A stretch of 64,000 bases of DNA, taken from contig JAGNZZ010000008.1 of assembly GCA_017984135.1 (NCBI GenBank), forward strand, positions 21,318-85,317. Reading direction: 5' to 3'. The notes below the pieces were generated by a model. That model was not told the DNA's origin, ran no database searches, and was given only the letters and a program-made list of their open reading frames with translations. This DNA comes from Chitinophagales bacterium. GTDB lineage: Bacteria > Bacteroidota > Bacteroidia > Chitinophagales > JADIYW01. A program made the position numbers and the translations under genes. Positions 16,790 through 25,707 of the stretch are shown here, piece after piece; the first letter of the stretch is position 1; each line of letters starts with the position of its first letter.

Positions 16790-17878
16790 ATGAAAATAAA
16801 GAAGCAGTATTTAATCAGTGTCGGGATTGTATGCTCGATTTTTACTTTTTTTTATGCTTGTCAGAAAGAAGAAAAATACATTTCTACACCTTACAATATT
16901 CCTGTTATTCCCAATTTTAGAGCGATGCCTGTAGATGCTGACAATCCAATGACTTTAGAAGGAATTGCATTAGGTAAGAAATTATTTTTTGATCCCATTT
17001 TATCTTCAGACTCTACTATTTCATGTGCAAGCTGTCATAAGAAAAATAATGCATTTGCCGACGATATTCCAAAAAGTATTGGTGTTAATAATGCATTTGG
17101 TAAAAGAAACTCGATGCCATTATTTAATTTAGCATGGCAAAAAAATACATTTTTTTGGGATGGACGAGCCAATACATTACAAAAACAAGCGGTTTTTCCT
17201 ATCGAAGATCCTTTAGAAATGCATGCTACCATTCCAATGGTTATCGAGCGTTTGCAAAATCATCCGACTTATGTTGATTTATTTTGGAAGGCATTTGGCA
17301 CTAAAATGATTACCAAAGAATTGATGACCAAAGCCATCGAACAATTTGAAAACACATTGCTTTCTTACCATTCAAAATTTGATGCTTATTTACGAGGTGA
17401 GGTAATGTTGACGGATGCTGAATTGCGTGGATTAGAAATTTTTAAAACGGAAAAAGGCGATTGCTTTCATTGCCATAGCAGCACAGCAGTAGAAGTATTC
17501 ATATCGCCGGATAGAACATTTGCCAATAATGGTTTAGATTCTGTAGTATCTATTTATGATTTTTCTGACGCTGGACTTGGATTAATTTCACTGAATACGT
17601 TGGATTATGGAAGATTTAAAATACCAACATTGCGCAATTTAGCATTTACAGCACCTTATATGCACGATGGCCGATTTTCTACATTAGATGAAGTCATCGA
17701 TTTTTATAACGATGGCCCAAAAGGTTCGCCAACCTTAGAACCTATTATGCGTGAAAAAGCCAACAAACGCTTGGAAGAATTCGGACATTGGGGTTTGCAA
17801 TTATCTTCTCAAGATAAAGCAGATTTGAAAGCCTTTTTACTGTCTCTTTCTGATTCTACGTTTATTCAAGAAGATTGA
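16790..17878 (+). CDS. Diheme cytochrome c peroxidase family protein (MauG/MbnH-like)
   Basis: The 362-residue lipoprotein has two c-type haem sites, CASCH near residue 81 and CFHCH near residue 225, and the family block APYMHDGRFSTLDEVIDFYNDG near the C-terminus. MauG/CcpA-type enzymes use high-valent haem iron to reduce peroxide or to oxidise protein residues at a distance. Pairing with an MbnP-like gene two bases upstream points to the MbnH role, oxidation of a tryptophan in its partner. The lipobox Cys is followed by CQKEEK, which resembles the Capnocytophaga surface lipoprotein export signal (Q-K-acidic-acidic), so the enzyme may face the outside of the cell. The start ATG overlaps no upstream gene. 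Confidence 0.9.
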   Translation: MKIKKQYLISVGIVCSIFTFFYACQKEEKYISTPYNIPVIPNFRAMPVDADNPMTLEGIALGKKLFFDPILSSDSTISCASCHKKNNAFADDIPKSIGVNNAFGKRNSMPLFNLAWQKNTFFWDGRANTLQKQAVFPIEDPLEMHATIPMVIERLQNHPTYVDLFWKAFGTKMITKELMTKAIEQFENTLLSYHSKFDAYLRGEVMLTDAELRGLEIFKTEKGDCFHCHSSTAVEVFISPDRTFANNGLDSVVSIYDFSDAGLGLISLNTLDYGRFKIPTLRNLAFTAPYMHDGRFSTLDEVIDFYNDGPKGSPTLEPIMREKANKRLEEFGHWGLQLSSQDKADLKAFLLSLSDSTFIQED

Positions 17879-17885
17879 CAGATAT

Positions 17886-18413
17886 TTAATTACCATACAA
17901 TATTTTCATACTGTTTAAATGATGTTGATGATGATAAATGGTAAAAAACAATAACTCACGAAGGCTCAAACTTCCCAATAATGGATGCGATACGAAATGT
18001 GTATCTAAATCATTTTCTTTTAATTTGTCAACAGCTTTCAATAACCGATTTGATGAAAGATTCCAAGCCGATTTAATGATACTTTTTGGAAAAAATAACG
18101 GATTTTTGGGCGTAAATAAAACGGGCGCTTTTGCTCCATTATTTAATCGCATTTGATATTGCCAAACCACTTCGTCGAAATTCCATTTTTGTCTATTGGC
18201 TGGCTTATACATCGCTTTTAAAATCATATTCGGCATCACTAATCCGGTTAATGTAATAGCATTTGATATGGATAAATGGTCAATATTTTGAGAAATACTC
18301 CATTTGTTGTTTACTTGTTTTTTTAATGCATCGTTGTTTTTAGCATCTAAGTATTGACGAATTTCAAGAATCACCTTATTAAGCTCATTTTTAATATCTT
18401 CCTTTGTTTGCAT
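17886..18413 (-). CDS. DinB-superfamily protein
   Basis: From the ATG at 18413 the product is 175 residues; longer readings toward 18599 run into priA and are not protein-like. The helical bundle shows DinB/YfiT-type metal-ligand positions: WSISQNIDHL near residue 55 and FTIYHHQHHLNSM near the C-terminus. Superfamily members are putative metal-dependent transferases, some using bacillithiol or mycothiol; the substrate here is unknown. It is convergent with the diheme enzyme (7-base gap) and divergent from priA with a 26-base gap, so the two share a very short promoter region. Confidence 0.85.
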   Translation of the reverse strand: MQTKEDIKNELNKVILEIRQYLDAKNNDALKKQVNNKWSISQNIDHLSISNAITLTGLVMPNMILKAMYKPANRQKWNFDEVVWQYQMRLNNGAKAPVLFTPKNPLFFPKSIIKSAWNLSSNRLLKAVDKLKENDLDTHFVSHPLLGSLSLRELLFFTIYHHQHHLNSMKILYGN

Positions 18414-18439
18414 TTTAGTATTATTGTGCTGTAAAATAA

Positions 18440-20905
18440 GTGGAAACTTTTCATACATACAATACTTTTGTTCAAGTAATTCTTCCTTTGTCACTGCCAA
18501 AGTTATATACGTATGCCGTTCCTTCAGTTTTTGAAAATGAAATACAAGTAGGGAAGCGCGTGGAAGTACAGTTTGGTAAACAAAAACTATATACCGCAAT
18601 TATTCATTCTATCATCAATGTTTCTCCAGTAGCGTATGTTCCTAAAGAAATTTTAGCAGTTGTAGATGAGCAACCTATTATTACTTCAACACAATTGCAA
18701 TTTTGGCAGTGGATGGCATCGTATTATATGTGTACCATAGGTGATGTGATGCAAGCTGCGTTGCCTGCTTATTTTAAATTGGAATCAGAAACTAATTTCG
18801 TGCAAAACCTAAATACAGAAATAGACATATTACAGTTGCTCGATGATGAATATTTAGTTGTGGAGGCATTTCACCATCAACAGGAATTAAGCTTAAAAGA
18901 TATTTCGGATATTTTACAACGTAAAACAATCAGTAAAACCATTAAAAGTTTATTAGAAAAAAGAATTATTTATGTAAAAGAAACGATGTATGAAAAATAC
19001 ACACCAAAATTTGAAGCATTTGTATCATTAATAATTAAAAATAACCACAAAGAAAATACCATTAAAGAAGCATTTAAGTTGGTTTCTAAATCTGAAAAAC
19101 AAGAAAATTTAGTATTGGCGTACGTAGAGTTATCAAAAAATAAAAACGTTGTAAAAAGAAAGGATTTATTAAAAAAAGCAAATGTAACGAGTGATGTACT
19201 TAAATCATTAATTAAAAAAGAAATTTTTATAATTGAAGAGCAAATAGTGGATAGAATTTCAGACAAAGCAGAAGTAGAAGTATCCAATTATTGTTTATCA
19301 GTGGAACAATCAAATACATTAATCAATATTAAAAATCAGCTCGAAGAAAAAGAGGTAGTATTGTTACAAGGCATCACATCCAGTGGTAAAACGTTAATAT
19401 ATATCGACTTAATTAAAGAACAACTTGCTAAAGGAAATCAAGTTTTATTTTTGTTGCCAGAAATTGCATTAACGGCACAATTAATGCTTCGACTAGAGAA
19501 ATCTTTAGGAAATATTGCTGTGTATCATTCTAAATACAACAATGCAGAACGTGTAGAGATTTGGAATAAAGTTTTGAAAAATGAAACGAAAATTGTACTT
19601 GGAGCACGTTCATCTGTTTTCCTACCTTTTCAAAAATTAGGGCTAATTATAGTAGATGAAGAACACGATGCTTCGTACAAGCAAAATGAGCCTGCACCAC
19701 GTTATCAATGTAGAGATGCTGCAATTTATTTAGCAACACTAAATCATGCGAAAGTAGTATTAGGTTCAGCAACACCAAGTATTGAAAGTTATACCAATGC
19801 ACAAACTGGAAAATATGGTTTGGCAAATTTGTATCACCGATTTGGTAATGTTCAAACGCCGGAAATTACTTTTGTTAGCCTTAGTGAAGCCAATAAGAAG
19901 AAAGAAATAATATCTGGTATTACGTTTGTTTTGCGAGATGAAATTCAACAAGCCTTAAACCAAAAAGAACAGGTTATTTTATTTCAAAATAGACGTGGCT
20001 ACGCACCGTATTTAGCGTGCAACCAATGTAATTGGATTCCTCAATGTATGCATTGTGATGTGAGCTTAACGTATCATAAGTTTACAAACGATTTACGTTG
20101 CCATTATTGTGGTTATATTCAAAAAACAATACGCGAATGTTCTGCGTGTGGTTCGCATGAAATACAACAAAAAGGCTTAGGCACCGAACGTATAGAAGAA
20201 GACTTAAAAACCATGTTTCCATTAGCAAATATTGGTAGAATGGATTATGATACCGTGAAAACAAAGCATGGTCATGATAAATTAATAGAAAAATTTGAAG
20301 ATGGTGACTATGATATTTTAGTAGGCACACAAATGGTCACCAAAGGATTGGATTTTTCCAATGTAAATTTAGTAGGCGTTTTAAATGCGGATGCTTTGTT
20401 AAGTTATCCAGATTTCAGAGCAACGGAACGAGCCTATCAATTATTGACACAAGTAAGTGGTCGAGCAGGTCGTCGAGCCAAACGCGGAAAAGTAATCGTT
20501 CAAATAAGTAACGTACAACATGCTATTGTTCCGTTTATTTTAGAGAAATCATATCACGATTTTTTTAACGCACAAATGCAAGAACGTAAACAGTTTAATT
20601 ATCCTCCATTTACTCGTATAATAAAATTGACTATTAAGCATAAGGAACAACAAAATGCCATTGATGCGTCAAATAAAATTTCCGACTACTTACAAGTAAA
20701 ATATGAAGGATGGATAATTGGTCCAAATATTCCAATAATTCAGAAAATTAATAATTACTATTTGCGTGATGTTTATATAAAAGTACCCAAACAATTTTTA
20801 GCATTAAACCAGCTTAAACACGACATACAACAAGCCATTAATGGACTATATCAATTTCAGTCTTTTAAACAAATTAGAGTAGCAATTGATGTGGATTGCT
20901 ATTAA
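18440..20905 (+). CDS. priA: Primosomal replication protein N' (PriA helicase)
   Basis: This 821-residue DNA helicase restarts stalled forks. It has an N-terminal 3'-DNA-binding domain (VILPLSLPKLYTYAVP, VGKRVEVQFGKQ), helicase motif I GITSSGKT near residue 312, motif II VDEEHD near 408, ATPSIES and the zinc-binding insert with eight cysteines (CNQC, CMHC, CHYC, CSAC; about 528-575). The C-terminal helicase lobe contains GTQMVTKGLDFSNV and QVSGRAGR. The GTG at 18440 is the only start that keeps the FVQVILPL block. Length is normal. It is convergent with a sugar transferase gene, 52 bases apart. Confidence 0.97.
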   Translation: METFHTYNTFVQVILPLSLPKLYTYAVPSVFENEIQVGKRVEVQFGKQKLYTAIIHSIINVSPVAYVPKEILAVVDEQPIITSTQLQFWQWMASYYMCTIGDVMQAALPAYFKLESETNFVQNLNTEIDILQLLDDEYLVVEAFHHQQELSLKDISDILQRKTISKTIKSLLEKRIIYVKETMYEKYTPKFEAFVSLIIKNNHKENTIKEAFKLVSKSEKQENLVLAYVELSKNKNVVKRKDLLKKANVTSDVLKSLIKKEIFIIEEQIVDRISDKAEVEVSNYCLSVEQSNTLINIKNQLEEKEVVLLQGITSSGKTLIYIDLIKEQLAKGNQVLFLLPEIALTAQLMLRLEKSLGNIAVYHSKYNNAERVEIWNKVLKNETKIVLGARSSVFLPFQKLGLIIVDEEHDASYKQNEPAPRYQCRDAAIYLATLNHAKVVLGSATPSIESYTNAQTGKYGLANLYHRFGNVQTPEITFVSLSEANKKKEIISGITFVLRDEIQQALNQKEQVILFQNRRGYAPYLACNQCNWIPQCMHCDVSLTYHKFTNDLRCHYCGYIQKTIRECSACGSHEIQQKGLGTERIEEDLKTMFPLANIGRMDYDTVKTKHGHDKLIEKFEDGDYDILVGTQMVTKGLDFSNVNLVGVLNADALLSYPDFRATERAYQLLTQVSGRAGRRAKRGKVIVQISNVQHAIVPFILEKSYHDFFNAQMQERKQFNYPPFTRIIKLTIKHKEQQNAIDASNKISDYLQVKYEGWIIGPNIPIIQKINNYYLRDVYIKVPKQFLALNQLKHDIQQAINGLYQFQSFKQIRVAIDVDCY

Positions 20906-20957
20906 AAATGAAAAGAAATTTTTACCATCCATATTCTAAATCTGAAATGCCTATTTT

Positions 20958-22346
20958 TCATTTTCCTTTTCCTTTCCACAATGTAATAATGGTATAAATC
21001 AATATTTTTATATCCATTATTAGCGAAATGTTTTCTAGATATAATAAATCATATCGCATGCGTTGTAACATTTGTGATAGATTGGATGCATAGCCAAATT
21101 TTACCATACCCAAAGAGGTAATTCCTGGCTTAATACGATGTAATAATTGGTATTGTGGTGCTGTTTTAATAATTTGCTGTATGAAGTATTGACGTTCCGG
21201 TCGTGGACCAACTAAGCTCATGTCGCCATTTAATACGTTCCATAGTTGAGGTAATTCATCCAGTCTATATTTACGCATGGTTCTGCCAAACGTTGTAATG
21301 CGTTCATCGTGATCAGAAGATAGTTGTGGTGTATCTGTTTCGGCATGTTCCACCATTGTTCTAAATTTTACTATCTCAAAGGCTTTGCCATTTAATCCTA
21401 TTCGTTCTTGTTTGTAGAATACACTACCTTTTGAAGTAGCCTTAACTTTCAACGCAATAAATAAATAAATTGGAGCTAAAATAAACAAACCTAAACAAGC
21501 TAAAATGATGTCCACAAAACGCTTGCTGTGTTGTTGCCATGGCGTCATTAATTCGGTTGGAATTTCAATTAATTGTGATCCAAAAATACTTTGTGTTTTA
21601 AATTTTCCGGCAAGGATATCTAAATCATTTGGTAATAGCTGAATTGTTTTCTGTTGTTGTAAAAAATAGATGATTAATTTATCTAACCAATCTGCGTTAT
21701 CTGAATGAATGGCTAATATCACATCTTCATAGTTTGTTGTGGACGATGAAATTGATTGTATCAAACTCTCATACGTTAAAGAAGGATTCAAAAGGTATTT
21801 TTCTGTTATTTTATTGGGCAAATAAATCTGTGCAGATTTTATTTCATGTTCAATTTTTAAGCAATTTTCTTCCGTGCCTACTAATAAAGTAGGAACAAAT
21901 AACTGACCATTTCGTATTTTATTTTTAATGCCATTCAATACCACCAATCTAAAAGAGAGCGTCACCGTTAACTGTAAGAAATAAAAGAATAGAAATAGGT
22001 GATAATAATCAGTGTAATTCCGTATGGCATCGTCTAATAATAACCCAAAAAATAAAATAATACTACCAAAAAATGTGTGTAATATGGTTTTATATATTTC
22101 TAATAATCTTGATTTTTTAATTAAACTGGTGTAACTGTTGCACAAGTAATAAAAAATAGTCCAACAAATGGGTAGCAATAAAATACCAATGATAAAATTT
22201 TTATCTTGAAAAACGGAAACTAGTGAATAGGCACTTTGTTCAATGAAATCTTTTCTGAAAATAAAAAAACAAATCCAAGATATCAATGCAGCACAATAAT
22301 CTACAAGTAAGTATTGGTATATTTTTTTATGAATAATTAAGGACAC
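20958..22346 (-). CDS. Polyprenyl-phosphate sugar-1-phosphate transferase (WcaJ/WbaP type)
   Basis: The 462-residue protein has five predicted membrane helices in the first 300 residues (four N-terminal, one before the catalytic domain) and a C-terminal bacterial sugar transferase domain. Signatures are KRFVDIILACLGLFIL, GSVFYKQERIGLNGK, FEIVKFRTM, RKYRLDELPQLWNVL and MSLVGPRPERQYF. Such enzymes load the first sugar phosphate onto undecaprenyl phosphate to start exopolysaccharide, capsule or O-antigen assembly at the inner membrane. It stands alone here, but it could start the glycan extended by the cluster at 47-60 kb. No polymerase or flippase is adjacent. Confidence 0.93.
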   Translation of the reverse strand: MSLIIHKKIYQYLLVDYCAALISWICFFIFRKDFIEQSAYSLVSVFQDKNFIIGILLLPICWTIFYYLCNSYTSLIKKSRLLEIYKTILHTFFGSIILFFGLLLDDAIRNYTDYYHLFLFFYFLQLTVTLSFRLVVLNGIKNKIRNGQLFVPTLLVGTEENCLKIEHEIKSAQIYLPNKITEKYLLNPSLTYESLIQSISSSTTNYEDVILAIHSDNADWLDKLIIYFLQQQKTIQLLPNDLDILAGKFKTQSIFGSQLIEIPTELMTPWQQHSKRFVDIILACLGLFILAPIYLFIALKVKATSKGSVFYKQERIGLNGKAFEIVKFRTMVEHAETDTPQLSSDHDERITTFGRTMRKYRLDELPQLWNVLNGDMSLVGPRPERQYFIQQIIKTAPQYQLLHRIKPGITSLGMVKFGYASNLSQMLQRMRYDLLYLENISLIMDIKILIYTIITLWKGKGK

Positions 22347-22395
22347 TTAACAAAAATACAAATTTTGTGGAGTTATCAGAACCTAAAAAATTAGA

Positions 22396-23046
22396 TTATA
22401 CGGCAACTGGAAATCCATTTAATTCAACAGCATACCATATTCCAAAGAAATGCATGATACTTCCTGCAAATACAAATAAATGCCAAACTGCATGATGATA
22501 GGTGAATTTTTTCCAAGCATAAAAAATAACACCCAACAAATAAAATAAACCACCTAAAACAATAAATAATAATACTTTATCTGGTGTGAATTGCGTAATG
22601 GTATTAATTTCAAATAAACCTAAGCAACCCATTACAACATATAAAGCCGTAGAGATGGCATCATATTTTCCGGTTAAATAAATTTTCTTAATGGTACCTA
22701 TTAAAACGATGCTCCATAAAATCACAATAAACCAAAGGATTTTGTGAAATGGAATGGTTTGCATCAGTAAAGCAGTATAAGTTCCGGCAATTAAATAGTA
22801 TATACTGATATGATCCGCGACACGTAAAATGCGTTTTGTTTTCTCATGCATAACAGCATGGTAAAAAGTAGAACTTAAATAAACAGCGACTAACCCAATT
22901 GCAAAAAAAATCAATCCAACCAATCTGTAGTTTACATCATAGTGAGATGCTTTAACAAATAGAATAGGAATAAGCGTAGCAAATGTTATAAAACCTAGTC
23001 CATGGGTAACTGCATTTGCAATTTCTTTTTTTATTTCGATTTTCAT
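22396..23046 (-). CDS. PAQR/hemolysin III family membrane protein
   Basis: The protein is 216 residues from the ATG at 23046. The longer reading from 23094 adds hydrophobic residues and overlaps the divergent sulfatase start, so it is less likely. Seven transmembrane helices are predicted with the family signatures EIANAVTHGLGF, STFYHAVMHEK, DHISIYYLIAGTYT and the C-terminal YHHAVWHLFVFAGSIMHF. The conserved histidines and the serine/aspartate match the zinc site of PAQR proteins. The name hemolysin III is historical; family members are more likely membrane hydrolases or sensors related to lipid homeostasis. It is divergent from the sulfatase operon with 34 bases between starts. Confidence 0.92.
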   Translation of the reverse strand: MKIEIKKEIANAVTHGLGFITFATLIPILFVKASHYDVNYRLVGLIFFAIGLVAVYLSSTFYHAVMHEKTKRILRVADHISIYYLIAGTYTALLMQTIPFHKILWFIVILWSIVLIGTIKKIYLTGKYDAISTALYVVMGCLGLFEINTITQFTPDKVLLFIVLGGLFYLLGVIFYAWKKFTYHHAVWHLFVFAGSIMHFFGIWYAVELNGFPVAV

Positions 23047-23049
23047 TTC

Positions 23050-23057
23050 TATTTTTG
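23050..23057 (+). promoter_or_regulatory. -7 element of the sulfatase operon
   Basis: A perfect TATTTTTG ends 24 bases before the ATG at 23081, inside the short divergent region shared with the PAQR gene. The -33 element is not obvious. Confidence 0.45.
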
Positions 23058-23080
23058 AAAGAATAAAGATAAAACAAATT

Positions 23081-24718
23081 ATGAAAAAACACAAACGTAA
23101 AATTGTGTTCCCCGTTATGCTTACATTATTAGTAAGTACATTTTTTGTTTCCTGTTACCCATTGTCAACCGGTGCAAAACGTTGGCGCATAAAATTTGAT
23201 AAAAATCTGCTTTCATTCAAAAAACAGTATTTAGAAGATACCTTATTGGTAAATGAACATCAACCCAATATTATCTTAATAGTAGCAGATGATTTAGGAA
23301 TTAATGATGTTAGCAGTTATGGCAATTCCATAGTAGAAACTCCTAATATTGATGCACTCGCAAAAGAAGGTGTTCGTTGTACGCAAGCGTATGTAACATC
23401 TGCTGTATGTGCACCATCACGATGTGGCATTCTCACCGGACGATATCAACAAAGAAGTGGATTTGAAACCCAGCAAATGGAGTATTACCCAACCAATATA
23501 ATAGAATATTTGACTGGAAAATACGTTTCTCAAAAAGATAGCAATTGGGTGATTGCCACGAAGCCTAGATATCCGTATGAATGGCAAATTGCCAAACAAG
23601 GAATTCCTCCAACTGAAATAAACTTAGCCGAACTATTAAAAAAAGCAGATTATACCACAGGTATCATAGGAAAATGGCATTTGGGTCAAAATCCCAATTT
23701 GAACATTCCCAACAAACGTGGTTTCGATTATCAATACGGATGTTATGGCGCATTTACGCTGTATTCAGAAAATGTAATTCAAGATGATATCGTAAACTAT
23801 AAAAGACAATCTTTTTCTGCAAAATATCAATGGGATATGGCTCGTAAAGATGATGCCATGATTTACGAAAACAATCATAAAATTAGACATGAAAAACAAT
23901 ATATCACGGATGCCATTCGCGATCGTTCGATACGTTTTATTGATGAAAATAAAAATAAACCATTCTTTTTATACATTCCTTTTACAGCACCTCATGAGCC
24001 ATATCAAGCACAATTGGATTTATATATAAAAGAATTTCAAAAAGTAAAAGATAAAAAGAAAGCCGTTTATAATTCCATTATTCGTTCCTTGGACAATGCC
24101 ATCGGTAAGATTCTTCAAAAAGTAAAAGACGAAGGTTTAGATGAAAATACACTTATCATTTTTATGAGTGACAATGGTTCTGCTTCTTATACTGGAATTA
24201 CGAGTAATGAACCTTTAAAAGGAGGTAAGCTCACGCTATTTGAAGGTGGTATAAATGTACCTTTTATTCTGAAATGGAAGAATCATTTGCCCGAAAATAG
24301 TATCTATCAAAATCCTATTATTTCCTTAGATATTTTTTCCACAGTTTCTGCTATTGCAAATATTCCATTGCCCAACGATAGAGTGTATGATGGCGTAAAT
24401 TTAATCCCATTTTTAAAAAATGAAATTCAAATAGAACCACATAAAGAATTATTTTGGAGGATTGACCATGCTCATGCCATACGTAAAGGACAATATAAAT
24501 TAATTTTTAGCTCACGTGATCAATGGAAAGAATTGTATGACTTAGAAAACGACAAAGGTGAAAATTTTAATCTGATTGATAGTATGCCTGAAAAAGCAAA
24601 AGAATTGGAACAAGATTTATTAAAATGGGAAAATACGTTGCCCAAAAAACCTTTATGGCCTCGAATAATGGATTATAAATTTATTTTGGACGGAAAAACC
24701 TACTTGTTTCCTGCTTAA
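23081..24718 (+). CDS. Type I sulfatase, exported lipoprotein
   Basis: This 545-residue precursor has a lipobox ending at a cysteine near residue 26 (TFFVSCYP). The sulfatase metal site is IILIVADDLGINDVSSYG, and the formylglycine motif C110-A-P-S-R lies in SAVCAPSRCGILTGRY, followed by the usual IGKWHLGQ, FLYIPFTAPHEPYQ and FMSDNGS blocks. Type I sulfatases hydrolyse sulfate esters after Cys110 is converted to formylglycine. The next gene, 13 bases on, encodes a formylglycine-generating enzyme, so the operon brings its own maturase. Substrate (for example a sulfated polysaccharide) is not determinable; no polysaccharide-utilisation susC/susD genes are nearby. Confidence 0.94.
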   Translation: MKKHKRKIVFPVMLTLLVSTFFVSCYPLSTGAKRWRIKFDKNLLSFKKQYLEDTLLVNEHQPNIILIVADDLGINDVSSYGNSIVETPNIDALAKEGVRCTQAYVTSAVCAPSRCGILTGRYQQRSGFETQQMEYYPTNIIEYLTGKYVSQKDSNWVIATKPRYPYEWQIAKQGIPPTEINLAELLKKADYTTGIIGKWHLGQNPNLNIPNKRGFDYQYGCYGAFTLYSENVIQDDIVNYKRQSFSAKYQWDMARKDDAMIYENNHKIRHEKQYITDAIRDRSIRFIDENKNKPFFLYIPFTAPHEPYQAQLDLYIKEFQKVKDKKKAVYNSIIRSLDNAIGKILQKVKDEGLDENTLIIFMSDNGSASYTGITSNEPLKGGKLTLFEGGINVPFILKWKNHLPENSIYQNPIISLDIFSTVSAIANIPLPNDRVYDGVNLIPFLKNEIQIEPHKELFWRIDHAHAIRKGQYKLIFSSRDQWKELYDLENDKGENFNLIDSMPEKAKELEQDLLKWENTLPKKPLWPRIMDYKFILDGKTYLFPA

Positions 24719-24731
24719 ACAAAAAAGCAAT

Positions 24732-25679
24732 ATGATAAAAATTAGCTATTTCTTTATTTTGTTTAGTATGCTTTCATGCATAACCAAACAGAAGAATTAT
24801 GATGGCATGACTTTTATAAAAGGTGGAACATTTCAAATGGGCGCAGACAATGCACAAGCTCGTTTTGATGAATTTCCTAAGCATAAAGTAACAGTTTCTG
24901 ATTTCTGGATAGATAATACAGAAGTAACCAACGCGCAATTCAAAAAATTTGTTGATGCTTCTCAATATGTCACTACTGCTGAAAAAGATTTTGAATACAC
25001 AGACAATCAAGGAAATAAAATAAAACAAAAAGCTGGCTCATTGGTATTTCAAAAACTAAAAAAAGAGGAGATAGCCAACCCAAACACATGGTGGAAATTT
25101 GTAGAAGGGGCAAATTGGAAACATCCACAAGGACCCAATTCTTCCATTATCGATAAAGATAATTATCCAGTAGTACACATTTCTTGGTTAGATGCAAAAG
25201 CTTATTGTCAATGGAGTAATAAACGATTACCTACTGAAGCCGAGTGGGAATTTGCCGCAAGAGGTGGTTTGCAAAATAACCTTTATTCTTGGGGAAATGA
25301 ACCCGTGAACATTGGCAACCCAAAATGCAACAGTTGGGATGGTAATTTCCCATATTTAAATTTATTGACAGATAAATTTGAATTAAATGCACCAGTAAAA
25401 TCATTTTCACCCAACACGTACGGATTATATGATATGGCTGGAAATGTTTGGGAATGGTGCAGCGATTGGTATGATGAAAATTATTATTCAAAGTGTTTGG
25501 AAAATGCTACCTTTAATAATCCAGAAAACAAACAAGTGAACGAGCTTAAAGAAAAAGTAATTCGCAGTGGCTCGTTTCTATGTAATGATAGTTATTGTTC
25601 CGGCTTTAGAGTTGCAGCAAGAATGAAAACCAATATGGAAACCAGTTTAGAACATACCGGTTTCAGATGTGTAAAATAA
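24732..25679 (+). CDS. Formylglycine-generating enzyme (sulfatase maturase), exported
   Basis: This 315-residue FGE-sulfatase domain protein shows MTFIKGGTFQMGA, WIDNTEVTNAQFKKFV, PVVHISWLDAKAYCQW, RLPTEAEWEFAARG, GLYDMAGNVWEW and IRSGSFLCNDSYCSGFR. The last block keeps both copper-binding/redox cysteines (Cys284 and Cys289) of true FGE, whereas many look-alike domains lose them. The N-terminus is a short signal sequence with lipobox (MLSCITK), so the enzyme should be a lipoprotein outside the cytoplasm, like the sulfatase encoded just upstream. It would use oxygen to convert the sulfatase cysteine to formylglycine. Characterised bacterial FGEs are mostly cytoplasmic, so the location is notable. 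Confidence 0.92.
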   Translation: MIKISYFFILFSMLSCITKQKNYDGMTFIKGGTFQMGADNAQARFDEFPKHKVTVSDFWIDNTEVTNAQFKKFVDASQYVTTAEKDFEYTDNQGNKIKQKAGSLVFQKLKKEEIANPNTWWKFVEGANWKHPQGPNSSIIDKDNYPVVHISWLDAKAYCQWSNKRLPTEAEWEFAARGGLQNNLYSWGNEPVNIGNPKCNSWDGNFPYLNLLTDKFELNAPVKSFSPNTYGLYDMAGNVWEWCSDWYDENYYSKCLENATFNNPENKQVNELKEKVIRSGSFLCNDSYCSGFRVAARMKTNMETSLEHTGFRCVK

Positions 25680-25707
25680 ATAAACAGAATTTTTTCTTAC
25701 TAATAAA

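Noticed and set aside
18463..18470. TACTTTTG as a priA promoter -7 element
   Set aside because: It lies downstream of the only start codon that keeps the conserved N-terminus, so it is probably chance in AT-rich DNA.
18414..18599. An N-terminal extension of the DinB-like protein
   Set aside because: The added residues overlap priA in antisense and are not part of the DinB fold; the ATG at 18413 starts the domain properly.
22396..23046. Hemolysin III as a toxin
   Set aside because: Sequence places it in the PAQR membrane-enzyme family; nothing supports haemolysis here.
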